Notes: generated from the letters alone by a model not told the origin. 64,000 nt of DNA from Reyranella massiliensis 521 (GCF_000312425.1 NZ_HE997181.1:4716045-4780044); one strand, 5' to 3'; shown: positions 20,739 to 30,418, counted from the stretch's first letter. Translations and numbers: made by a program.

Positions 20739-22069
20739 GCCCGCACCCGATCCCACCAGTCGCGCGTGCGGTACCACGCGCCGACGAAGGGCAGCACCCA
20801 TTCGGGATTGCCGTTGTAGAAGGGCACGGTCGGGAAATCCTGGCCGTCGAAGGCATTCACCGGCGCGTTCGAGCCGCCCGCGATCTTGCGGGCTGTCTGG
20901 TAGCCGAGATAGCTCATCATCGCGACGCCCGAGCCGTTGCAGGCCATGAGATAGTGCATGCCCTGCTCCCTGCCCATGTGCGGCAGGAAATCGAAGGCGA
21001 AGGCGACGTTGCCGGTCCAGGCGTGCGTGACCTTCACGCCCTTGAGCTGCGGCCAGCGCTCCAGCATGTAGCCGTGCAGCACCGGCGCGCTGACTTCGGG
21101 CGTGACCTGCGTGAAGCGCGCGCGGCCGCCGAAGATCACCCGCTTGTTGTCGGGTGACTGGCGGTAGTAGCAGAGCACGCGCTTGGTATCGCTGACGACG
21201 CGGTTCTTCGGAATGAGGCTCTGCACCAGATCCTCCGGCAGCTCCTCCGTCGCGATGATATGGCTGGCCACCGGCACGAGCTTGCGGCGGAGCGTCGGCG
21301 TCAGCTCGGTCGTGTAGCCGTTGGTCGCAATCACGACCTCGCGCGCTTCGATTGGGCCTTTGCTGGTCAGCACGCGGAAGCCACCCGGCTTGCGCTCGAT
21401 CTTCTCGGCGTCGCAATTGGCGCAGAGCGTGGCGCCGGCGCGATGGGCCGCCTTCAGGAGACCGCCGTAGTAGAGCGCGGGATGGAGCTGGCCGGTGCGC
21501 TCGACCACCATGCCACCATAGTAGTAATCCGACGCGATTTCCTCGCGCTGCTGCTCGCGCGGCACCATGTAGGTGCCGAGCCCCGCCTTGGCGTTGTAGG
21601 TGCCGACCTTGGCCGCCTGCTCGGCGTAATGGCGCGGCGTGTAGGCGCCACTGAAGCGGCCGTTCATGCGCCAGTAGCACTCGATGCCCTCGCGCTGGAT
21701 CACCGTTTCGACCTGCGCCAGCGAATCGGCGGCGTCGGCCAGCATGCGGGCCATCACCTTCTTCCAGGCCTCGGCATTGCCGCCGACACCCTTGCCGGAG
21801 AAGCCCTTGCCCATGGTGGTGCCGCCGCTGACGCCGCCACCGTTGCGCGTCGAGGCGCCGACGCCGAAGTCGCCACGCTCCAGAACCGTGACCTCGACGC
21901 CGGAGCGCGCCAGTTCCAATCCTGTCGACAGGCCGCCATAGCCCGCGCCGACCACCAGCACGTCGGTCTTGAGCGGCGGGTCCTGGCTCAGCTCGTTGGA
22001 GGGGTGCCACCATTCCCACCACCAGGGCATCGGCTTGAAATCCTTGTGGAACACGGACTCGGCCATCAC
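20735..22069 (-). CDS. FAD-dependent oxidoreductase, DAO/PuuB-like (copy 1)
   Basis: 444 residues. The Rossmann FAD motif GAGYGG at 41-46 is preceded by an N-terminal Trp-rich segment (MPWWWEWWHPSNE) typical of the gamma-glutamylputrescine oxidase-like DAO group. ERGDFGVGASTRNGGGVSGG binds the flavin. ATNGYT, HIIATEELP and RVIFGGRARFT are shared nearly word for word with copy 2 at 32217. It is the last gene of a leftward SBP-ATPase-permease-permease-oxidase operon, so it probably oxidises the imported amine or amino acid. Exact substrate unknown. Confidence 0.92.
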   Translation of the reverse strand: MMAESVFHKDFKPMPWWWEWWHPSNELSQDPPLKTDVLVVGAGYGGLSTGLELARSGVEVTVLERGDFGVGASTRNGGGVSGGTTMGKGFSGKGVGGNAEAWKKVMARMLADAADSLAQVETVIQREGIECYWRMNGRFSGAYTPRHYAEQAAKVGTYNAKAGLGTYMVPREQQREEIASDYYYGGMVVERTGQLHPALYYGGLLKAAHRAGATLCANCDAEKIERKPGGFRVLTSKGPIEAREVVIATNGYTTELTPTLRRKLVPVASHIIATEELPEDLVQSLIPKNRVVSDTKRVLCYYRQSPDNKRVIFGGRARFTQVTPEVSAPVLHGYMLERWPQLKGVKVTHAWTGNVAFAFDFLPHMGREQGMHYLMACNGSGVAMMSYLGYQTARKIAGGSNAPVNAFDGQDFPTVPFYNGNPEWVLPFVGAWYRTRDWWDRVRA

Positions 22070-22090
22070 TCCCTCCCCTCGCGCACGCCG

Positions 22091-22885
22091 CTAACGCGTG
22101 CTGTCCCTGAGGCCCCGGCCGAAGCGGCCGATCAGGACCAGCACCACCGACACCAGCAGGATCTGCATCACCGAAACGGCGGCGATGGTCGGATCGATCT
22201 CCATCATGATGTTGTCGAACATCTTCTTGGGCAGCGTCATGTTCGCGCCCGCCAGGAACAGTGCCACCACCACTTCGTCGAAGGAGGAGATGAAGGCGAG
22301 CAATCCAGCCGAGACGAGGCTCGGTCGCAGCAGCGGCAGGGTGATGCGCGTCAGCGTCTTCCAGCGCGAGGCGCCCAGCCCTTCGGCCGCCTGCTCCAGC
22401 GAACGGTCGAAATCGCGCAGGCCTGCGGCGATCACCAGCACCACGAAGGGAAGCGCCAGCACCGTGTGCGCAACGACCAGCCCGTACCAGGTGCCGATCA
22501 GCTTCAGCTTGGCGAACAGGCCATAGATCGAGACCGAGAGAATGATGGTCGGCACGATGATGGGCGCCAGCGCCAGACGGTCGAGGAGCGCACGGCCGCG
22601 AAAGCGGGCGCGCACCAGGCTGAAGGCCAGCGGCACGCCCAACAGCAATGCCAGCACCGCGGTCGCGCCGCCGATGTAGAGCGAGCGCCATGTGGCGTCG
22701 ATCCATTGCGGATCGTCGAGATAGCGCTCGTACCATTGCCAGGAAAAGCCCGGCGGCGGGAACTGCATGTAGGGCGCCGAAGAAAGCGAGATCGGGAATA
22801 CCACCAGCAGCGGCAGCATCAGGAAGAAGTAGATCAGCGCGCAGACCGCGACGAGGAGACGGCGGCTCCCTCCTCCATTTCTCAT
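22091..22885 (-). CDS. ABC transporter permease, PotC-type (leftward transporter)
   Basis: 264 residues with about six membrane spans, the first at residues 9-31. EQAAEGLGASRWKTLTRITL-PLLRPSL is the EAA loop that contacts the ATPase. SFDEVVVALFLAGANMTLPK is a hallmark of the PotC side of spermidine/putrescine-type permeases. Its start overlaps the stop of the upstream permease by four bases, and it lies 21 bases before the oxidase gene. Confidence 0.93.
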   Translation of the reverse strand: MRNGGGSRRLLVAVCALIYFFLMLPLLVVFPISLSSAPYMQFPPPGFSWQWYERYLDDPQWIDATWRSLYIGGATAVLALLLGVPLAFSLVRARFRGRALLDRLALAPIIVPTIILSVSIYGLFAKLKLIGTWYGLVVAHTVLALPFVVLVIAAGLRDFDRSLEQAAEGLGASRWKTLTRITLPLLRPSLVSAGLLAFISSFDEVVVALFLAGANMTLPKKMFDNIMMEIDPTIAAVSVMQILLVSVVLVLIGRFGRGLRDSTR

Positions 22886-23703
22886 CGTGTCGCCTCCGGC
22901 TGCGTGAAGCGCTGCGCCACCGCGTAAACAGCGAAGGTGAAGACCAGCAACACCGCCGAGAGCGCCGCGGCAAAGGGCCAGTTCAGCGTCTCGCGCACCT
23001 GCTGTTCGATCAGGACCGCAATCATCATCACCCGGCCGCCGCCCAGCAGAGCGGGGGTGATGAAGAAGCCCAGCGACAGCACGAACACCAGGACGCTGCC
23101 GGCGAAGATACCGTTCAAGGTGAGCGGCAGGTAGATGCGCCAGAAGATGCGTGCATTCGAAGCACCGAGGCCGGCAGCCGCCGCTGGGATCGCCGGATCG
23201 ACGCGGCGCACGGCGCCATAGACCGGCAGCACCATGTAAGGCAGCAGCACATGCACCATGCCGATCAGCACGCCGGTGAAATTGTGCAGAAGCGGCAGCG
23301 GATCCGTCGTAAGTCCGGACTCCATCAGCGTACGGTTCAGCACGCCGTTGCGGCCGAGCAGCACCATCCAGGCATAGGTACGCACCAGCACCGACGTCCA
23401 GAGCGGCAGCAGAACACAGATGAAACCGAAAGTCGCCCAGCCCGGCGTCGTGGTCGCCATCAGGTAGCCCAGCGGATAGCCCAGGAGCAGGCAGACGAGC
23501 GTCACCAGCAGCGCGATCTCGAAGGTGTTCCAGAAGACGCGCAGGTAGAGCCCCTCGCCCAGCGCCTTGGCGTACCAGTCGAGCGTGCCCGCTTCGACGC
23601 TGAAGCCCAGCATGCGCACGACCGGAAACAGGAAGAACACCAGCAGCAGGATCAGCGCCGGCAGCGCCGGCCAGGCCGAACCGCGCAGCCGGTCAGAAAA
23701 CAT
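22882..23703 (-). CDS. ABC transporter permease, PotB-type (leftward transporter)
   Basis: 273 residues, with six membrane spans. LLPLWTSVLVRTYAWMVLLG and RNGVLNRTLMESGL are characteristic PotB wording. The EAA loop is AAAAGLGASNARIFWRIYLP. The ATG at 23703 overlaps the end of the ATPase gene, and the frame's longer upstream part lies inside that gene, so the short start is chosen. Confidence 0.93.
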   Translation of the reverse strand: MFSDRLRGSAWPALPALILLLVFFLFPVVRMLGFSVEAGTLDWYAKALGEGLYLRVFWNTFEIALLVTLVCLLLGYPLGYLMATTTPGWATFGFICVLLPLWTSVLVRTYAWMVLLGRNGVLNRTLMESGLTTDPLPLLHNFTGVLIGMVHVLLPYMVLPVYGAVRRVDPAIPAAAAGLGASNARIFWRIYLPLTLNGIFAGSVLVFVLSLGFFITPALLGGGRVMMIAVLIEQQVRETLNWPFAAALSAVLLVFTFAVYAVAQRFTQPEATR

Positions 23704-24751
23704 GGATCGCTTCCGGGTCGATGCCGACGGTGATCGTCGTACCGGCGGCGGGCAGCGGACCACGCGCCGGCTGGCGGACCAGCAGCTCCTGCCCGCCTTC
23801 GCAGGCGAGCCGCAGCTTGAAGGAGGTGCCGAGATAGACTGCCTCGACGATCTCGCCGGTGAACTCGTTAATGCCGCCTGGCGCGAACCGCTCCGGCCGC
23901 ATCAGCACACCGACCCTGGCGCCGGGCGCGGCTTCGCTGTCGACCATGAGCTTGCGGCCGTCGGGCAACGCGACGAGACCCGGCGCGCTCATCGTGCCAT
24001 GCAGGATGTTGCTCTCGCCCACGAAGTCGGCGACGAAATCGTTGGCCGGTCGCTCGTAGATTTCCGTGGTCGTAGCGATCTGCTGGATCGCGCCCTTGTT
24101 CATCACCGCGATTCGGTCGGAAAGGACCAGCGCCTCTTCCTGGTCGTGGGTGATGAAGATGGTGGTGAGGCCGAGCCTGCGTTGCAGCCGGCGCACCTCG
24201 AGCTGCATGGTCTCGCGCAGCTTGCGGTCGAGGGCGCCGAACGGCTCGTCAAGCAGCAGCAGCCGCGGATTGAAGACGATGGCGCGGGCAAGGGCGACGC
24301 GCTGCTGCTGGCCGCCGGAAAGCTGCTTGGGCAGCCGCGCCTCGTAGCCCGCAAGCTCGACCATGGCCAAGGCCTCGCCGACCCTGCGGTCGATCTCGGC
24401 CTTGCCGACGTTCCGCATCTCCAGCGGAAAGGCCACGTTGGCCTTCACCGACAGATGCGGAAAGAGCGCGTAATTCTGGAACACCATGCCGATGTCGCGC
24501 CTGGCCGGTGGCAAGGAAGTGATGTCCGCCCCGCCGACCGTGACCCGCCCGGCATCGGGTGTCTCGAAGCCGGCCACGACCTTCAGCAAGGTCGTTTTGC
24601 CGGAGCCACTGGGGCCCAGGATGGTCAGAAGTTCGCCCTGCGCCACTTGGAGAGAAACATGGTCGAGCGCCACGACATCGCCGAATCGCTTGGCCACCCC
24701 TTCGATCAGGAGTTCGGCCGATCCTTCACCGGACCCCTTACCTGTACGCAA
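23693..24751 (-). CDS. ABC transporter ATP-binding protein, PotA-type (leftward transporter)
   Basis: 352 residues. Walker A GPSGSGKT is at 46-53, Q-loop FQNYALFPHL, signature LSGGQQQR at 144-151, Walker B LLLLDEP at 164-170 and the switch His in FITHDQEEAL. A C-terminal TOBE domain has VLMRPERFAPGG and ends IDPEAIHVF. The start appears to be TTG at 24751, six bases after the binding-protein stop; a downstream start would remove only part of the N-terminal tail. Confidence 0.95.
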   Translation of the reverse strand: MRTGKGSGEGSAELLIEGVAKRFGDVVALDHVSLQVAQGELLTILGPSGSGKTTLLKVVAGFETPDAGRVTVGGADITSLPPARRDIGMVFQNYALFPHLSVKANVAFPLEMRNVGKAEIDRRVGEALAMVELAGYEARLPKQLSGGQQQRVALARAIVFNPRLLLLDEPFGALDRKLRETMQLEVRRLQRRLGLTTIFITHDQEEALVLSDRIAVMNKGAIQQIATTTEIYERPANDFVADFVGESNILHGTMSAPGLVALPDGRKLMVDSEAAPGARVGVLMRPERFAPGGINEFTGEIVEAVYLGTSFKLRLACEGGQELLVRQPARGPLPAAGTTITVGIDPEAIHVF

Positions 24752-24757
24752 TGCCGG

Positions 24758-25822
24758 TTACGCCTTCTTCAGCATCCACGCGTTCCATAGTTCCTGCGCC
24801 TTGGCGCCGTTCTCGGCATACCATTCGTCACTGATCCAGAATTGCTTGTCGAGATACGCGGTCGGCAGATAGGGCTTCACCTTGGCGTCGACGAAGTTCA
24901 GCGACTCGAGGTTGAGGCCGGGATAGCCCAGCTCCGAGGCGTAGACCGCCTGCTGCTGCGGGATCGCCAGCTCGGCCAGCATCTTGTTGGCCCAGTACGG
25001 ATTCTTGGCGCCGCGCGGGATGGCGAAGCTGCCCTGCTTCAGGGCGCCCTCGTTCCATTCGATCTCGATTGGTCCGCCCTTCTTGATGACGTCGTAGAAG
25101 CGCCCGTTCCAGCCGGTCGCCAGCACGACCTCCTTGTCGAGCAGGAGCTGGGCCGGTTGCTGGCCGGTCGACCACCAGGCCGTCACATACGGCTTGATCT
25201 GGTCGAGCTTCTTGAACGCTCGGTCGAAGTCGATCGGATAGACCTTGTCCTTGGGGACACCATCGGCGATCAGCGCGAATTCGAGATTGTCCGTCGGATG
25301 GTTGCGCATGGAGCGCGCGCCGGGGAACTTCTTGACGTCCCACCACTCCGCCCAGCTCTTGGGATGCGTCCCGCCTTTGAAGACATCGGTGCGGTAGCCG
25401 ATGATCGTCGTATAGACCGACGAGGCGAAGACATTGGGGTTCTGCGCCGTCGGTGGATACTTGGAACGGTCGACCACTTTGGGATCGACCTTGTCGAGCA
25501 GGTTCAGCTTGGAAGCGCGGATGGCGTCCTGGCCACCGATCTCCGTCAGGTCCCATTCGACATTGCCAGAATCGACCATGGCACGCAGCTTGCCGAAATC
25601 GACCGGGCTCGTTTCGACGACCCTGATTCCGTACTTCTTCTCGAAGCCGTTGAAGAAGGCCTTGCGCATGGCGGTGCCCATCGACCCGCCAGAATGATTG
25701 ACCACGATCTGAGCCGGTTTGGGAGGCTCCGCCTGGGCGAATGCCCGGCCCGATACGCCGACGGCAGCGGCGCCTCCGAGAAGTGAAAGAACGTGACGGC
25801 GGTGCGGACGCTTGATGTCCAT
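24758..25822 (-). CDS. ABC transporter solute-binding protein, PotD-type (leftward transporter)
   Basis: 354 residues. MDIKRPHRRHVLSLLGGAAA-VGVSGRAFA is a twin-arginine-like signal peptide. The mature protein IVVNHSGGSMGTAMRKAFFN continues into an extracellular family 1 solute-binding fold (SVYTTIIGYRTDVF, GWNGRFYDVIKKGG, YPGLNLESLNF). It delivers a polyamine-like or amine ligand to the permeases. The ATG at 25822 follows a GGGGG ribosome site. It is divergent, across 169 bases, from a second binding protein. Confidence 0.92.
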   Translation of the reverse strand: MDIKRPHRRHVLSLLGGAAAVGVSGRAFAQAEPPKPAQIVVNHSGGSMGTAMRKAFFNGFEKKYGIRVVETSPVDFGKLRAMVDSGNVEWDLTEIGGQDAIRASKLNLLDKVDPKVVDRSKYPPTAQNPNVFASSVYTTIIGYRTDVFKGGTHPKSWAEWWDVKKFPGARSMRNHPTDNLEFALIADGVPKDKVYPIDFDRAFKKLDQIKPYVTAWWSTGQQPAQLLLDKEVVLATGWNGRFYDVIKKGGPIEIEWNEGALKQGSFAIPRGAKNPYWANKMLAELAIPQQQAVYASELGYPGLNLESLNFVDAKVKPYLPTAYLDKQFWISDEWYAENGAKAQELWNAWMLKKA

Positions 25823-25865
25823 GACAGACCCCCTGTTTCGTTTTCTCCCCACGACTGTAGGAGTG

Positions 25866-25909
25866 CATTCCACGACGAGCAACTTCCATGCCCATAACTT
25901 TCTGGAATG
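25866..25909. repeat. Inverted repeat in the divergent transporter promoter region
   Basis: CATTCCA at 25866-25872 and TGGAATG at 25903-25909 are exact inverted copies 30 bases apart, in the intergenic stretch that must hold the promoters of both transporters. A second small dyad, ACAAC-AGGG-GTTGT, is at 25964-25977 beside the rightward ribosome site. These are operator candidates only. Confidence 0.3.
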
Positions 25910-25991
25910 ACCATAAAGGACGAATGAATTTCTCCGTCATCGCCCGACACGCCTAACGTCGAAACAACAGGGGTTGTGAAGGGGGCAAACG

Positions 25992-27038
25992 ATGATGAAC
26001 CGATTGAAGGCGCTGGCGTGCGCCGCAGCCATGGCATGCGTTGCCAGCACCGCGGCCGCCCAGGAACTCACCATGGCGGTGTGGGGCGGCGGCGGCGCCA
26101 ACACCTGGCGCGAGGCGTTCATCAAGCAGTTCTCGCCAGCGGAAAAGTTCACCATCAAGATGGTCGAAGTGCCGAATCCGGCCGGCGGCCTACGCTCGCC
26201 GGCCGCGGCCAGCCAGTACAATCTGGCGCTGGTCACCTACTTCGAGGCGATTGCCCTTTCCAACGCAGGCTTGATCGAATCCTTCGACGACAAGCAGCTC
26301 CCGGGTATCGGCGACGTCGACCCCAAGTTCCTCACCAAGGACAAGAAGGGGCGCCACGTCGGCCTGCCGGTCTACTTCACCTACTACGGCATCGCCTACA
26401 ACACCGACCTGGCCAAAGCCGAGGACTTCGCCTCGTGGCAGGGGCTGACCGATGCCAAGTGGAAGGGCAAGCTCTCCGTGACGCGGCCGGTCTATCTCGC
26501 GCCCTATGACGCGGTGATCATGGCCAAGGCCATGGGTGGTAGCGAGAAGGATATCGATCCGGGCTTCAAGCTGCTGGAGCGCATCGTGCCCAACGTGCTG
26601 GCGACCTATACCTCGCTGGCGCACATGAACACGCTGCTGACGCGCGGCGAAGTCGCGGCCGTTCCCTTCTATGCCTCGCGTGTCTGGGCCCTGCGCCGCC
26701 AGGGCGCCGCCAATGTCGACATCGTGATGCCCAAGGAAGGCGTCCTGATGCTGCCCTATGTCGTAGTGGTGCCGAAGGGTGCCAAGCACCAGGACAAGGC
26801 GCTGCTCTGGATGAACTACATCGCCGGCGCCGAGCCGCAATTGCGCGCCGCCTTGCTCGACGGCTGGCTGCCGATGAACTCCAAGGTCAAGCTGCCCGAA
26901 GAGCTGCAGAAGACGCTGGGCCGGCCCTACGAGGACATCGTGAAGAGCCTTTATTCACCGGACTGGAGCGTCGTCGTCGACCATAACGAGGCGCGCGTCG
27001 ACCGCGCCGAGAAGCTGCTGTCCGGCGTCCAGAAGTGA
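25992..27038 (+). CDS. ABC transporter solute-binding protein, PotD-type (rightward transporter)
   Basis: 348 residues. Sec signal MMNRLKALACAAAMACVAST-AAA ends before QELTMAVWGGGGANTWREAF, the start of a spermidine/putrescine-type family 1 binding fold. GLPVYFTYYGIAYNTDLAKA and VVVPKGAKHQDKALLWMNYI are typical. GAAGGGGG lies 10-17 bases before the ATG. Its stop overlaps the GTG start of the ATPase gene. Clearly different in sequence from the leftward binding protein, so the ligands may differ. Confidence 0.92.
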   Translation: MMNRLKALACAAAMACVASTAAAQELTMAVWGGGGANTWREAFIKQFSPAEKFTIKMVEVPNPAGGLRSPAAASQYNLALVTYFEAIALSNAGLIESFDDKQLPGIGDVDPKFLTKDKKGRHVGLPVYFTYYGIAYNTDLAKAEDFASWQGLTDAKWKGKLSVTRPVYLAPYDAVIMAKAMGGSEKDIDPGFKLLERIVPNVLATYTSLAHMNTLLTRGEVAAVPFYASRVWALRRQGAANVDIVMPKEGVLMLPYVVVVPKGAKHQDKALLWMNYIAGAEPQLRAALLDGWLPMNSKVKLPEELQKTLGRPYEDIVKSLYSPDWSVVVDHNEARVDRAEKLLSGVQK

Positions 27039-28120
27039 GGCGAGGCACAATCACGGTCGCGGGCGTCGGAAAGGATTTCGGCGCCACGACGGTCCTCAGC
27101 GACGTCGACCTCGTGATCGAGGGCGGCAGCTTCGTGACCCTGCTCGGCCCTTCGGGTTGCGGCAAGACGACGTTGCTGCGTCTGATCGCGGGCTTCCTCG
27201 AGGCGAGCCGCGGCACCATCGCCATCGACGGAGCACCGATGCAGGGCGTGACGCCGCGGCGCCGGCCGATTGGCATGGTCTTCCAGAACCTTGCCTTGTT
27301 CCCGCACCTCGATGTCTTCGAGAACGTCGCCTACGGCCTCAAAATCCGTGGGACGCCGGCGGCCGAGATCGCGGCCAAGGTCGCGCGCTTCCTGGGTCTG
27401 GTCGGACTGGCGGGCTTCGAGCGCCGTCGCATCGGCCAGCTCTCCGGCGGCCAGAAGCAGCGCGTGGCGCTGGCGCGGTCGCTGGCCCTCGAGCCTGCGA
27501 TCCTGCTGCTCGACGAGCCGCTCTCGGCCCTCGACCTGCAGCTCCGCCGTCAGTTGCAGGTCGAGCTGAAGGCGATCCAGCGCCAGCTCGCAACCACTTT
27601 CGTCTTCGTTACGCACGACCAGGAAGAAGCGACGTTGCTGTCCGACACGATCGTCGTCATGGAAGGCGGCCGCGTGCGTCAGGTCGGAAGCCCGGGCGAA
27701 ATCTATCGCCGGCCGGCATCGCCTTTCGTCGCGCGCTTCGTGGGCGACATCAACATGCTCGAAGGCCGCATCGCGACAGTGAACGGCTCGTCGGTATCGG
27801 TCGATCTCGGCCAGCATCGCTTCGACCTGCCGCCGTCGGCGATTGTTGGACAGCCGGCGGCCGGCGCTGCCTGCCAGATCGCTTGCCGACCGGAAGCCGT
27901 CACTCTTGCCGACGATAGTGCCAATGCGCTCGCCCTCGATGGGCGCATCGATGCGCTCCATCGCCTCGGCCCCACGGTGAAGGCAATGCTCGATACGCCG
28001 TTGGGGCCGCTCACGGCGCTGATGATGGCCGGCGCCCCGCAGGCTGCGGAACTCGCGGAGGGAAAGACGGTGCGTGTCGTCGTGCCTTCCGACACGCTCA
28101 CCGTCTTCGTCCCAACCTGA
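27035..28120 (+). CDS. ABC transporter ATP-binding protein, PotA-type (rightward transporter)
   Basis: 361 residues. It begins with GTG overlapping the preceding stop (GTGA). Walker A GPSGCGKT is at 38-45, Q-loop FQNLALFPHL, LSGGQKQR at 136-143, Walker B ILLLDEP to 162 and FVTHDQEEATLLSD. The TOBE domain holds CRPEAVTLADD. Ten bases separate it from the amidase gene. It energises the two permeases encoded after that amidase. Confidence 0.95.
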   Translation: MRRGTITVAGVGKDFGATTVLSDVDLVIEGGSFVTLLGPSGCGKTTLLRLIAGFLEASRGTIAIDGAPMQGVTPRRRPIGMVFQNLALFPHLDVFENVAYGLKIRGTPAAEIAAKVARFLGLVGLAGFERRRIGQLSGGQKQRVALARSLALEPAILLLDEPLSALDLQLRRQLQVELKAIQRQLATTFVFVTHDQEEATLLSDTIVVMEGGRVRQVGSPGEIYRRPASPFVARFVGDINMLEGRIATVNGSSVSVDLGQHRFDLPPSAIVGQPAAGAACQIACRPEAVTLADDSANALALDGRIDALHRLGPTVKAMLDTPLGPLTALMMAGAPQAAELAEGKTVRVVVPSDTLTVFVPT

Positions 28121-28130
28121 AAGAACAATC

Positions 28131-29576
28131 ATGTCCGCCAAGGATTTCGCCGGCCGTACCGTCGCCCAGCATGTCGAGGCCTTCACCTCGGGCAAAGTCT
28201 CGGCGCGCGACCTCATCGAGGGTGTGCTGGAGCGCGTCAAGAAGGCCGAACCCTTCAATCCCATTGCAACGCTCGATGTCGACGGTGCGCGCGCCGCGGC
28301 CGATGCGCTCGATGCCCGACGCAAGCGCGGCACCGGCTTCGGCAAGCTGGCGGGCGTGCCCGTCTCGGCCAAGGACCTGATCCTGACCAAGGGCCTGCGG
28401 ACGGCCTTCGCCTCGCTCACCATGAAAGATAACGTGCCCGCCATCGACGCCGACGCGATCGCCCAGTGGCGCGCGGCCGATGCCGTGCTGTTCGCCAAGA
28501 CCACGACGCCGGAGTTCGGCCACAAGGTCCTGACCGACAGCCGCCTGCACGGCGTCACGCGCAACCCGTGGAACCGCGAGCACACGTCGGGCGGGTCGAG
28601 CGGCGGCGCGGCGGTTTCCGTGGCACTCGGCCTCGGCCCCATCGCCATGTCGACCGATGGTGCAGGCTCGGGCCGCATCCCGGCCGCCTGCTGCGGCATC
28701 TATGGTCTCAAGGCCACGCTCGGCCGCGTGCCGCACGAAATCGCGCCCGACCAGTTCGGCCAGCTCACCTATCTCGGCGTGATGGCGCGCCATCCGACCG
28801 ATCTCGGCGCCGGCCTGGCGTCGATGTCGCGTGGCCATCGCGACGATCCCTGGACCGCCGCCATCGGACGCACGCCTTTCGCCTGGCCCGAGAACACGGG
28901 CGAGCATCCGATTGCCGGCAAGCGCATCACCGTGATCCGCCGCATGACCGGCGGCTATCTCGATCCGGACACCGAAGCGCGCCTCGACGCAGCCCTCGCC
29001 TTCCTCGACAAGCAAGGCGCCCACATCAAGGAAATGGACGGGCGCGAGATCGACTGGAAGCTCGACGTGGCGCGCGTCGTCCTGCGTGCCAACCAGATCG
29101 AGCGTTTCGGCGAGATCCTGAAGACCAGGCGTGACGAGCTCGATCCCTCCTTTGCCAAGACGCTGGACGAAGGCGACGCGGTCGATGCGGTGATGCTGCG
29201 TCGCGCACTGGCCGACCGCACCACGGCCTACAAGTCCGTGCAGCGTCTGTTTGCCGATGCCGACCTTCTGCTGACGCCGACCGTCGCGACGCCGGCGCCG
29301 CTGGCCACGCAGGATCAGTTCAAGCCGCTTATTGTCGACGGCAAGCCGCTCGGCGACCTGCGTGCCGCCTGGTACACCTACACGATCCCCTTCAACATGA
29401 CGGGCCATCCGGCGATTTCGATCCCGTTCGGCCGCTCCAAGGCGGGCCTGCCCATTGGCATCCACTTCGTGGCGCCGTGGTACGAGGAAGCGCATCTCAT
29501 CCGGCTCGCCGAGGCTTTCGACGCCGAGACCGGCGCGTCGGCGGAGTTCCCGCCGGGCTTCGCCACGGGCGCCTGA
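28131..29576 (+). CDS. Amidase (amidase-signature family)
   Basis: 481 residues. Catalytic triad of the family: Lys81 in VPVSAKDLI, cis-Ser156 in HTSGGSSGGAAVS, and Ser180 in DGAGSGRIPAACCGIYGLKA. The nucleophile context GAGSGRIP differs slightly from the common GGSIRIP. The enzyme hydrolyses C-N amide bonds. It sits inside the transporter operon, between the ATPase and the permeases, so it probably acts on the imported solute in the cytoplasm (no signal peptide). The ATG at 28131 is chosen over upstream in-frame starts inside the ATPase gene. Confidence 0.93.
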   Translation: MSAKDFAGRTVAQHVEAFTSGKVSARDLIEGVLERVKKAEPFNPIATLDVDGARAAADALDARRKRGTGFGKLAGVPVSAKDLILTKGLRTAFASLTMKDNVPAIDADAIAQWRAADAVLFAKTTTPEFGHKVLTDSRLHGVTRNPWNREHTSGGSSGGAAVSVALGLGPIAMSTDGAGSGRIPAACCGIYGLKATLGRVPHEIAPDQFGQLTYLGVMARHPTDLGAGLASMSRGHRDDPWTAAIGRTPFAWPENTGEHPIAGKRITVIRRMTGGYLDPDTEARLDAALAFLDKQGAHIKEMDGREIDWKLDVARVVLRANQIERFGEILKTRRDELDPSFAKTLDEGDAVDAVMLRRALADRTTAYKSVQRLFADADLLLTPTVATPAPLATQDQFKPLIVDGKPLGDLRAAWYTYTIPFNMTGHPAISIPFGRSKAGLPIGIHFVAPWYEEAHLIRLAEAFDAETGASAEFPPGFATGA

Positions 29577-29578
29577 AG

Positions 29579-30418
29579 ATGCGTGGCGCCACGGCAACGC
29601 CCAAGGGCCTGGGCTGGCTGCTGCTGCCGGCGGTGCTGGTCCTCGCCCTCTTCCTGGGAGCGGTGGCGCTCCTCTTCCTGCACGCCTTCTGGACCAAGGA
29701 CGGGTTCTCTCTCGCCTACTTCAAGCAGATCCTCGATCGCGCCGACTATCACGAAGTCTTCCTGCGCACCGTGTCGATCGCGGCCATCGTGTCGCTCGCC
29801 TCGGCATTGCTGGCCTATCCCATCGCCTGGCTGCTCTGGCGTCTTCCCAAGTGGCGCAACCTTCTGCTGGTCGTGGTGCTGGTGCCGTGGCTGGTCAGCC
29901 TGGTCGTGCGCACTTATGGCTGGCTGGTCATCCTCGGACCCAAGGGCTTCCTCAACGAGGCGCTGCGCTGGGCCGGTGTCATCGAGTCACCGCTGCCGCT
30001 GATCTTCAACGATCTCGGCGTGGTGATCGGCCTCACCCATGTACTGATGCCGTTCTCCGTGATCGCCACTTTGTCGGTGCTGCTGCAGATCGACAACCGG
30101 CTGGAGGAGGCCAGCGAATCGCTGGGCGCCGGCGCGTTCGAAACCTGGCGCCGGGTCGTGCTGCCGCTGTCGCTCCCCGGTGTCTTCACCGGCATCGGCA
30201 TCACCTTCCTGACCTCGATGGGCGCCATCGTGACGCCGATCCTGCTGGGCGGCATCCGCCAGAAAATGGCCGGCACGCAGATCTATCAAGAGGTCGTCTA
30301 CAACTTCAACATGAGCAAGGCGTCTGCGTGGGCGCTCTGCCTGCTGATCCTGAGCGCGCTCGGCCTGGTGCTGCTGCGCACCGTGGAAGCCGCGCTCGTA
30401 CCGAAAGCCGACAAATGA
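29579..30418 (+). CDS. ABC transporter permease, PotB-type (rightward transporter)
   Basis: 279 residues. First membrane span GWLLLPAVLVLALFLGAVAL; VPWLVSLVVRTYGWLVILGP and KGFLNEALRWAGV are typical PotB text. EEASESLGAGAFETWRRVVL is the EAA loop. It begins two bases after the amidase stop and overlaps the next permease by four bases (ATGA), so the operon is tightly coupled. Confidence 0.93.
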   Translation: MRGATATPKGLGWLLLPAVLVLALFLGAVALLFLHAFWTKDGFSLAYFKQILDRADYHEVFLRTVSIAAIVSLASALLAYPIAWLLWRLPKWRNLLLVVVLVPWLVSLVVRTYGWLVILGPKGFLNEALRWAGVIESPLPLIFNDLGVVIGLTHVLMPFSVIATLSVLLQIDNRLEEASESLGAGAFETWRRVVLPLSLPGVFTGIGITFLTSMGAIVTPILLGGIRQKMAGTQIYQEVVYNFNMSKASAWALCLLILSALGLVLLRTVEAALVPKADK

